A stretch of DNA of 64,000 nucleotides, taken from NCBI GenBank assembly GCA_027627225.1, contig CM051025.1:73401474-73465473 (forward strand), read 5' to 3'. The position numbers and the translations under genes are program-made. Shown here one piece after another: positions 1 to 11,200 of the stretch; position 1 is the first letter of the stretch; each line of letters begins with the position of its first letter. The stretch is from Congeria kusceri. Its lineage: Eukaryota > Mollusca > Bivalvia > Myida > Dreissenidae. The notes beneath the pieces are model-generated. The model searched no databases, was not told the DNA's origin, and saw nothing but the letters and a program-made list of their open reading frames with translations.

Positions 1-1915
1 CCTTGAAACAGAAAATACCATAAAAGCGGCAAATGCAGGCCTCCTAGTGAAACCTTTAAAAACCTTTATTTTGTGGAAAATCCTTCAAAACCTTTATTTT
101 TCCTGGAAAACCTGTAAAAACCTGTAATTCACTATAAAAACCTTCATTTTTTGTCAATCAGTTTGCCGCATCTTTTTGTGGCAATGAATATTAAAACAGA
201 CACATACAATAATCATGCAAACGTTTTAACAAACTTTTCACATCTATGTGTGGAGCTTAAATTTTACAAGACTTGAAGACAAAACCTTGTAAATACAGCA
301 TCGGAGCAATACATCGTAATATTTATCAACAATAATATCTCTGTAACTCCCCTGATAATTAATGACAATACTAAACATTGGGGATAAATTAATTACTTGT
401 TGGATAGTTCAATAGTCAAAAATTGGACATGGAAGACCATAGACTGAAGCAAATCAGAATACTTTTCAAGGTCCAGAACAAAATAGTGGTTGCTGGAACC
501 TGCTCCATTTTGGTTTTCACTGCTGCCTTTCGGGTTGGCCAGCACAGGAATACTTAATATTATTTGTTCTTCTTAAAAAATGTACAATATAATGAAGAGA
601 CTTAATGTTTAAAAGCTTGTGTATATATAATAGAAGACAGTTAGAAACAATTGAAGTACAAATGACTGAAATTATAGTCAGGAGAAGGTCTCTTGTTGAT
701 TTCGCAAGTTTGTAGTTATGCCCAGCAAAATGATTACTTACTGCTTTGTTTACACAGTGAGCAAGAAAGTTAGAGACTCTTGGCTTTGAAAGTGACAGTA
801 TTCAGATTGTTAGAAAGGCAAGAACACAGACATGACATAGAATTTTTCAGTTGCCTAAACTACCTTGATGCTTAACTAAAGCCTTAAATGAGTTAGTACA
901 GTGTAGTTTGATTGCTATTTTTAATTTTCACACTTGTAAGAATAATTATTAACATTCCATGTGAAGTATACATGAAAAAACAAAATCTGAGGACTGCCAT
1001 TCAAGTTGTATATGCCATCATAGTGATTATTCTTGCTAATTGAAATTTTGAGGCAATAGTCTAACATATTTGTACCTACTGTTGAAGTGTGCATATCAAC
1101 TACATTTTACGAACAATTGTTTGCTTTTTTTAAGAACCTCGTATTGTATTCTACTGTGTGAGGTCCAATGATAATTAAACAGAAGCTAATATGCAGTGAT
1201 GAGATGATCTTTTGCAATGATGTTCCAACTAAGCAATTGTTCTTACAATGAAGGGCTTTTGATTTCTTTTGCAATTTTGCATCATTTGCATTTGTATGGT
1301 ATTTTTGCCTCATGCTCAAATACACTTTTGACAGTTTGACAATTGATTTTGTATTGTATTTATGGTGAGTTTTAGTTTTAAAAAATATATGTCATTATTT
1401 CATGCCCATAACCTGCCAGAGTATATTATTGTTATTATTCCTGCAAATATGTTTAACATTGCTTAAGATATTGACTTTATACAGATACTGAACTGTGGAC
1501 ATGTGTAACACTCTGCTACATTGTTCTTGATCTTTTCCATATGGATTATTGTTGTTTTCTATGTAAAATAAGTGTGCAGTGTTTTTTGTTGTTGTCACAA
1601 CTGTTTTATTTACAATTGAAGTACAATTGAAATGAAAGGTATGTTTTGTTTAATATCCATCAGTGATCATCCTAGCCCAATCAAATTAGATGGTCGAAAT
1701 TAACCTTTATTTGCTCTTTAATTTTAACAAAATTTCACCTGAAAAGCCTTTATTTGGTAAAATTATAACCTTTACAAAAACCTTTATTTTCATCGAGGTC
1801 TGCTAGGAGGCCTGAAAGTGTCATCCCAGATCAACCTGTGCTGACTGCACAGGCTGATCCGGGACGACACTACGTACATGCATAAAGCCTGGTTTTCCCA
1901 CGACACGCAACAAAT
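1..1915. mobile_element. MITE copy A (left part cut by window edge) split by a 1.8-kb element
   Basis: Bases 1-29 and 1814-1915 are the two parts of one double-palindrome MITE, the family seen whole at 12279, 55441 and 57808. Between them, 37-1813 is a separate insertion bounded by the inverted repeat aggcctcctag / ctaggaggcct. Near both its ends the motif aacctttattt recurs many times, like the subterminal repeats of hAT elements. The flanks gcaaatgc and gaaagtgt could be a decayed 8-9 bp target duplication. No transposase remains inside. Confidence 0.7.
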
Positions 1916-2154
1916 TGTTTTTATACCCCAAATATTTTACAGTGTTAAGAAATGTTTGCTACTCTGTTGGTATGATAATCATGTAATGGAAATCTTCATA
2001 TAAAAGTTATGTTTATTGTTTAAACCAAGAACTGGAAACTTCTGTTAGTTTCACTTGTTATGTACTTGATGACAGAATAATGAATCTGTAAATTATCAGT
2101 CATGCATGGTTCATCGTGTGTGTTATGATATAATTTAGAGTTTATTCAAGTCAG

Positions 2155-2260
2155 GACATTTTCAGAGCTACATGTTGAGCAATAAAGTGGAAGCTGCCCT
2201 GTGGTTCACCAGGGTGTTCACAGTACTGTGCAGCGTGATGTTCCTCCTTCCAGTGTTTGG
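2155..2260 (+). CDS. TMEM33: TMEM33, first visible exon
   Basis: The acceptor is the cag ending at 2154 and the donor is gttagt at 2261. The frame begins at codon 2157 and reads a first membrane segment with ALWFTRVFTVLCSVMFLLP, close to the family's ALWLSRLFTV-like start. It ends two bases into a codon. The exact left border is less sure than the right one. Confidence 0.85.
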
Positions 2261-5200
2261 GTTAGTGTCAAATAAGCAATGTACGTTAAGCACTTGTGTT
2301 TGATTTTTTGTTATTTGTAAAATAATGCACCCTGCCTAACTCTTCAAAAATTGGCTGCTTTTCGTTTTTCATATTCACAGAAAGACAAACAAAGAAACAA
2401 TAACAACGATGTCATTTTGTATGGCGTTTAATACAGGACTAAAAAAAACATCATTGTTTGGTCATTTCTAATGAAATCAGGAATTTCAAGGTAGAAACCA
2501 AAGCTAAAAGTTATTTATGTTCAGCTATCACTTTTGATGTACAGTTGAACACCGCTATTTCAAACACTGTTAATTCGAATTAATCGCTGTTTCGAACTAT
2601 TTTTCCGGTCCTGATTTTTGTCCTTTATTTAACTAAATAGTGATCATTAATTCGATTTTGCGTATTTCGAAGTCATCTCTATTTCGAACTAAAATTCCGG
2701 TCCCAACTAAGTTTTTCACACCTAATTATCAGTGTTTGTTTCAAAGTCGCACCTAAACTGACGCTGTCTATCAAAAGTGTGACGACTAGGCAGTCGCACC
2801 TTCTATTGTTTCGGGTTTACCAAGTGATGACTGACGAGTGGTTAAATAATGAACATTAATTGGATATATGGTAGAGTTATTATTATGAGTAACAGACAAA
2901 AGATTATGCACGGTATTGGGTATTTCGAAGTGCTCGTCCTTATAGTGCTCTGTCTGATATCAGTTTTCTGTGATCTTTTATAAATTGCTAAAACAACCAA
3001 TAAATGAAATTATTGTGGGCTTTTTAAAACGATTTTTACCATATTTACGATTCTTCATATACATGTACACATCATTATATACACGTGGTGTTATTTTAGC
3101 ACACGTACAATTTTCACAACTACACAATATATTAGTACAATAGACAAAAGAGCACATCGCTATTTCGAACTTTTCTATTTCAAACTAGTTTTGCCGGTCC
3201 CAACGTCTGCGAAATAGCAGTGTTCAACTGTACATGTATTAAAATTAAAAGTGACTTCTTTGGTCACTAAGGTAAATGTAATTTTATGTATTCAAAATGA
3301 AATTATAACTATTCCTGTCTTTATCATCTAGTGGTAGTCCAGTCACCCATTTTGAACGGGCGTTACTGAGTGCTGCAGCGACTAGCGCCCTGCGGTTACA
3401 TCAGCGGCTACCTAACTTTCAGTTCAGTCGCGCCTTCATGAGCTTGCTGTTCGCAGAGGACAGCTGCCATTACCTGTTCTTCTGCATCATCTTCCTCAAC
3501 AGCTACCCCATCACCAGTATCCTTTTGTACATAGATCTGTGAATAGTGTATGCATGTGAACTGTGTAAGCACCTTGGCTATGATCATTAAACTTAACGTT
3601 GGCATTAATCTTAAATTCATGTATTAGCGATGAATGAAATTCATATCTGATATGTTAACAGTTACAACTGTTTTAATTTGGTTAAGTATGCTAAGTTGAG
3701 ACAAAGAGTCTTAGTATTTGTATAGTTTTTACGCCTTTTTTATTTGCGCAAGATTTCTATGAGTATAGTACAGTATCAAGGCTAGCTAGATCCAGTTTTT
3801 GCAGACTGATTGTTGACAGTTAATGATAATGTTGAGGTAGCAATGTTTATTGTAATTGGGGAACATCATCAATCTCATTAAAATCATCTCCAGTCTGACG
3901 CTACTATATTATCCGCTGACTGGATCCGATGACTGCACATTAGGGGTCACGTTCAGATGACCTTTTCAGGAGCCAATCCAACTGTTGCCTTCAAAATGTT
4001 ATGGTATAACTTCATATATAAACAACAAATACTAGGCACGGAATTAACGTGAACTTTGGATGTTTACTTGCCTAAGGTACCACTATATCCATTGTTATCC
4101 ACGTGACAATTAACTGCAAATGATTTATTCCTGAGGATCACTCAGGCTCCAGGGCTGGCACGAATTACCCACCCCGGGGTTTTCCCGGCGGGTTTTACCG
4201 GTTTTTCCCGCCCCGGTCAATACTCTGAAAGTTGGTAATACTGGGCAATACTATTTTTTCTTCAGTTAATTTGCAGTTTTAATTGTTTTTATAAATCCAA
4301 ATGCTCAGTTAACTTATGTCATTAAGAAAATGACTTGTTTAGTTTTGCAGATCCAGTATATGCATAGTTACAGTATTTGTGTAAGTGCCTGCACATATCC
4401 ACTGGTTCATTCATTCATTTTTTATGGCAACGCTTATCATGTATTTTCTTAATGTTTCTGAAATGATTCTGCTTGATATTGAAATATGTCTACACTTATT
4501 TAAGTTATTCATCCTTCTTTTTTTATTGCATTGAACTATTCTTTTTTTGTGTAAACAATAAAACTTAAGGAGGCCTTATCTGTCAGGACAATAACGCCAG
4601 CCTGGTCAATATTATTATAATCTGATATTGGGCAATACCGGGGATTACTTGACAAATCACTTATCTTCTATTTTCATTACTTACTTTCATTTTTTTCTCT
4701 TTAAAAGCAGGATAATGATAATGATGAAGCAACGAATAAAAATAATTATTTTATACTGATGTACATTTAACAGCAGGAATCAGTCACTTAAAGTGCCAAT
4801 CAATGCATGTTTTCATGGTTTGGAGAAGGCCCCTACTTGACATGGGCCTTTGCATGACCCCTCATTGAGATAGGTCTAATGTTTATTCAAGGGGTCCAGT
4901 TTAATTGTTTTTTTAGCACTTGCATCTGTCAATTCAATCAATGTTTGTGTTTGTTTAAGAGGGCGTACATATTGTGGATGGATCATAAATGATATCACGA
5001 TATTATGTCATTAATTTAATGTACTGCATGGGGCTGCAATAGGGTCTTGTTGCAACATAATATTGACTAAAATATTTTATAACATAAAAATATGTCAGAA
5101 TTGTCAAATTTCTCGTTTACATTCATTTCTTCTTTTTCTTTCATAAACATAATTTTGTTACATTATACACTAGTATATACTGAGAAAAATAACATGAATG

Positions 5201-8200
5201 TGAGTAAAACCACAGATGCCAAGTAATACTCAGTATTGTACAGACTGACGAAAAAAATCCAACTTAAATTTTGTAAAAAAGAAAAGAAAGTATCAATATG
5301 TTTGCACATGAAATAGCAATAAACACTGTAACTTACAGTATATAATTGTTAATAGATATGTGTTTATAATGTAGAAACTCAGTATTAGCATGTAATGTAA
5401 ACATAATTGTGCAATATCTTTTTTCCCCAGTATTGCCCACTATTGCCCAGTAAAACCCTGTAAAACCCGTTTTTTTCCAGTATTACCCGCCCGGGCTGGT
5501 CCATACCATAAAACCCGGGTTTTATGCCAACCCTGGGATCAGCTGGAAATGCATCTCTTTTCAAAAACCGTGGTCAAACATTGTGCAAAAGGCAATTTCA
5601 GTGGGCGAAGCCACAGGGCTGAGATTTTATTGTTCTGAAGGTCATTTGAACGTGACCTGTTATACAATGTCTTCAGATCCTAACAATGTTAGGATTTGAT
5701 TTTAATGAGATTGGGATCATCATATAAGAATCAGAATACATTTTTTTTTTAATTACCGCTACTTGATGTATATGTAGACAGTTGTACAAATGTAGTTACA
5801 GTAAAATAAATAGTGTTCTTCCTTTGTATACAGTTATCACCCTTAACTGTATCCAGTGGTACTTGTGCCCATATTTCTGTTTGCCGTACTGCATGCCTGT
5901 AACTACACCAAGAATCTACTGAATGTAAGTGCCGGTACATGGAGAATATAGAATACATCTCTGTAACGGTTGTTTTCTACCAGGTGTACGATTGTATTTT
6001 GAAGTTTTTAGGGACTTAAAAGTTAAATTATTACCATGTTTCATGTAAGATGTAATTACATATACCTAAAACATATTATTGACCAACGACTTGTAGCTGG
6101 CTGATAGCATACTCATTGATTGTTTATGTTAAATTGTCCTGTGTTTCATGTTACATTTATGTTTTTTTATGCCCCCACCATTAATGTTGGGGATGCATAT
6201 AGAGTTTACCCTGTCCGTGGGTACGTACTTATGTTCGGATTCTTGTCCGGACAATAACTTTGTCCAGACAATAACTTTGTCCAGCATTAGAGAGAAATGT
6301 TAAGCATAATGAGACAGTGTGTCACAGGCAAGAACCAAGGTTACGGTCACACTTAAAGGTCAAAGGTCAAATATAAGAATTTGAGCCTTCTATTCCTGTC
6401 CGGAGCATAATTTTGTCCAGCATGGAAGGAATTTCAAATAACTTGGCACAAGTGTTTAGCATGGTGAAATGGTGTGTCGCGCTTAAAAACCAGGTCCAAA
6501 GTCAAAGTCACACTTAAAGGTCAAATTTAAGCCATAGACCCTGTCCGGAGCATAATTTTGTCTAGCATGGATGGAATTTCAAATAACTTAGCACAACTGT
6601 TGAGCATGGGGAGACGTTGTGTCGCGCGCAGAAACCAGGTCCAAGGTCACACTTAAAGGTCAAAGGTCAAATATAAGAATTTATGCCTTCTATCCCTGTC
6701 CGGATAATAATTTTGTCCAGCATGGAAGGAATTTCAAATAACTTGGCACAGGTGTTGAGCATGGTGAGATGGTGTGTCGTGCGCAAGAACCAGGTGCCTA
6801 GGTCCAAGGTAGTGTTTTATCCAGGCCCTTTTTGCGTGACGCGGCGCCTTGCCCCATTTTTGAAGCGCCACTTTCAAAGGCAAAAGCCGCCACTCGCCCT
6901 AATCGATAACGATCTTAATTGCCTCTTGACCACTTTTATCGGCCCTATGTCTGCGAAAATGGCACCCGCTGTTTACTGGTATTGTCGCTCTGACTGCGCT
7001 CGATTTATTGCATACATGCATTTCTAATCGAGTTGATTAAATTGATTACTGTTCTCGATTTATTGCCGACACGTTTGTAAACGATTTGATTAAAGCAATT
7101 ACTGTACTAATGATTGTCAGTTTGATTCTTGAAACTGATTCTTAATCCGACTAAAGTGGTGACATTTAGGCCTAATTGATGATGCGTATACGATTAACAT
7201 AATGATACATAACGTCAACTCGTAGACTGGACATAAATTGGACATTCCCCCTCTCGATATCCGTGTTTGTTACGGATTGATTTTTTGAATTAATACGATT
7301 CATAATTTCAATTGACAAATACTTTTAGCACTGCAAAAATGTAAAATTACAAGTACTGACAACTGAAAAATGGACTTATAGTACATATGTGTCGAAACTA
7401 ATATATATTTAGGTGATATATTAGTTTTTATTTAAATGTACTTAATTGATTGACGAAGACTTTAGTAGCTTAACTTCAGGTCTTATACCGGTAGTGGGGT
7501 TCTCTGTCTAGAGACTTGAGGTGTGAAACTTTCAAACTTTCCTAATCAAAACCTTACATACGTCGATCAGTTATGATCAGTGCAATGGACATACAGTAAA
7601 TTATCTTATTGTATATTGTTTTTGTACTTGTGTGTCAGACAATAATTTGCGAAAAAGTTTTTTTGATTAACATGTTGCTTATATTTGTGAAAGACGGAAA
7701 ATGCCGTCGTGCAAACGGAGGTTGGCACAAATTCAGAAGGAGAATGTAAAAGTGGCAAAAAATACCATTAGTTTATTAAAATTTGTGCAGAGGACAGACG
7801 GAACAGAAGGGTAATTATATAATTGCTACGAATCTTTAGGTTTGTTAATATAAAGTATCGATCTATTAATTACTCAGAATATAATTAGTATGTGATCCAC
7901 AGAACTTGCTTCCTAAATTTCTCCGTACGCTACGGACAATCAAGTTTATATTAACTCAAGCCGCATACTACTCTCGTTGGTTTAATCTGTGTGAATATTG
8001 AATTTTGTGTGTGCCAAAACTTGTATTTGGTACAAGAGTGTGACTACTTTTATATGCTTTTATATGTTTTCTTTTAATATAAAATGTGTATATATAAATA
8101 TGATACCCATAGCCAATACACTGAAACACATGTGCCCTTTTAAAAGGACACAGCGTGCTAAAATGCCCTTTTTGAATATTTTAGGCCATGCCCCTCGGCC

Positions 8201-11200
8201 TTTCTGGATAAAACACTACAAGGTCAAGGTCAAACTTAAAGGTCAAAGGTCAAATTTAAGCCATAGACCCTGTCTAAAGCATAATATTGTCCAGCATGGA
8301 AGGAATTTCAAATAACTTAACACATGTGTTAAGCATGATGATACGGTGTGTCGCACGCAGGAACCAGGTCGCTATGCCCAAGGTCAAGGTCACACTTAAA
8401 GATCAAAGGTAAAATATAAGAATTTAAGCCATAGACCCTGTCTGGAGCATTATATTGTCCAGCATGGAAGGAATTTTAAATAACTTGGCACAAGTGTTGA
8501 ACTTGGTGAGACGGTGTGTCGTGTGCAAGAACCAGATCCTTAGGTCACACTTAAAGGTTAAGGTCACACTTAAAGGTCAAAGGTCAAATATAAGAATTTA
8601 AGACATTTATCCCTCTCCGGAGCATAATTTTGTCTAGCATGGAAGGAATTTCAAATAACTTAGCGCAAGTGTTGAGCATGGGGAGACGGCGTATTGCGCG
8701 CAATAACCAGGTCCTTAGTTCCAAGGTCTAGCTCACACTTAAAAGGTCAAAGGTCAAATATAAAAATTTAAACCATAGACACTGTCTAATTATAGGAAAC
8801 TATAGGTTTGCCCTCCATCCATCACGCCGTCCGTCCGCAAAATATAGTTCCTGCGATAACTCAAAAAGAACTGAAGATACTTCAATGAAACTTGGTATAC
8901 ATATAAATGCCAATGTGAGTATTATTCACGACCTTTTAAACTAAATACTGTTATAATTCGAAAAGTACGTAAGATATTACCATGACATGTGGTACAATGA
9001 TTGAACTATAGGTTTGCAACCTGTCTGTGTGTCTATCTGTTCATCCGTATGTTTGTTCGTCCGTCCCCAAAACCTGGTTCCTGCAATAACTCAAAAAGTA
9101 CTGAACTTATTTCGATGAAACTGGATATACATATAAACAGCAATGTGGCAATGTGAAGATTATGCATGACCTTTTATTTTTCACCAGAGGCCAAAGGTCA
9201 CGTGACTGTTACTAAAAATACAAATAAACTTAATACTGTAATATTTTGAAAAGTACATAAGATATGATCACGAAACTTCACGAAACTTGGTACACAGATT
9301 GGACTATGGGTTTGCCCTCCATCTGTGTGCGTCTGTCTGTCTGTTTGTCCGTCGGTCTCACTCTGTCTGTCTGTCCTGTCCCCAAAACCTGGATCCTGCG
9401 ATAACTCAAAAAGTACTGAAGATACTTTGATGAAACTTTGTATACATAGAAAGAGCAAGGTGAGGATTGTACACGACCTTTTATTTTTCACCAGAGGCCA
9501 AAGGTCACGTGACTGTTACTTTAAATAGAAATAAACTTAATACTGTAATAATTCGAAAAGAACATAACATATGATCATGAAACTTGGTACACAGAATGGA
9601 CTATATGATTTCCCTCTGTCAGTTTAGTACTGCAATAAATCAAGAAGTAACTCGAATGTCAGGTCAATGTTACTAAAATAGAATAAACAACAACTTAATA
9701 CTGCAGTGACAAATGGGATTTGAATATAACACTTTGTACATCTACAGATTAAGAGCGATTTGACGGTATTGCACAATGTTTAATTAGTAGGGGTTTTCAC
9801 CGGTAGGTGAAAGGCTACTATCAAAGCCTTGTTTTGTCTAGCATTGGAAGGAATTTCAAATAACTTGGCACAATTGTTGAGCATGGTCCCTAGGTCCAAG
9901 GTCAAGGTCACACATAAAGGTGAATGGTAATTTAAGCCATAGATACTATCTTAAGCATAATTTTGTCCAGCAGGGAAGGATTTTGAACTAACTTGGCCGA
10001 AGTCTTAAGCATGGTGTGTCTGTGTGTTGCGCACAAGGACCAGGTCCCTTTGTATAATGTCAAGGTCACATAGAAGAATTTGAGCCATATACCATGGCCA
10101 GAGCATAATGTTGTCCAGCAGGGATGGATTTTCAAACAACTTGGCATAAGTGATAAGCATTATGCGGCGGTGTCACATGCAAGAACCAGGTGCATTGGTC
10201 CAAGGTCAAGGTCACACTTTAAGGTCAAGTATATGTATATATGTTAAGATTCTTGTCCAGGCAATAACTCTGTCCAGCATTTCAAGTAAATGTGGCAGAA
10301 ATGATAACCATTATAATATAAGAGGATGTGTCGCCCGCAAAAACTAGGTCCAAGGTCAAGATCACTTAAAGGTCAAAGGTCAAGTATTAGAATTTTGTCC
10401 ATGGATTCTGTCTGGAGCATAATTTTGTTGGGCATGAACATTTTTCAAATAACTTGGCAGAAGTGGTAAGCATTATGAGACAGCTTATGGCTTGCAAGAA
10501 ACAGGTCTGTAGCTGAAAGGTCAAGGTCATTAATCAAAGTCAAAGGTCAAATAATTTTCCAGAGCATAATGTTGTCATGCATGCAGGGATTTTCAGATAA
10601 ATTGGCAGAAATGATCACAATCACTAGATTATGTGTTGCATGTACGAACCTGACTTGTGAGGTTAGTGAATTACTTCTCTTAATTCAGAGTGTGCAAAGC
10701 ATAATTAAAAAATGATAAAAGGCATTTTGTTGATTTAAGATAGCAAGAATAAGTGAAGCATACAAGAACCATAACTCATAATTTCCTCAAGTTAAATTAC
10801 TATCCGCTATTTATTTTTTGTCAGGATTAAAACTGTTTTGTCATATCCAGATTACCTCACACAATAAGAGAATACATTAGCAGGAAGTAACATATTAGAG
10901 GACAATTCTCTTTTTGCAATATTATTTGTATGCATACAGAAAAAGCGGGGTAATGTAGAAAAGGCTGCATAGGTTGCGGCATCCGTGTCTGTTGAGACAT
11001 TTCTAGTTATCATTTTATATTAAAACAACTCTCTAAAAATATTTTCAGGGATTTTTCATTTCTATGCCTTGATAAACATATTAAAATATTTCCCTTTTAC
11101 CAATGTTTGTAAGCGTTAAGGTACCTTTGAACTGACATCTGAATTCAGTGTAGAAATTAGCAAACAATAGTTGAGTTTCTAGGTGGCCAGATAATTTATT

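Noticed and set aside
3962..4001. Candidate TMEM33 exon after ccttttcag with a gtataa donor
   Set aside because: The translation does not match TMEM33 and it lies in a transposon end; the exon at 5857-5924 fits in sequence and phase instead.
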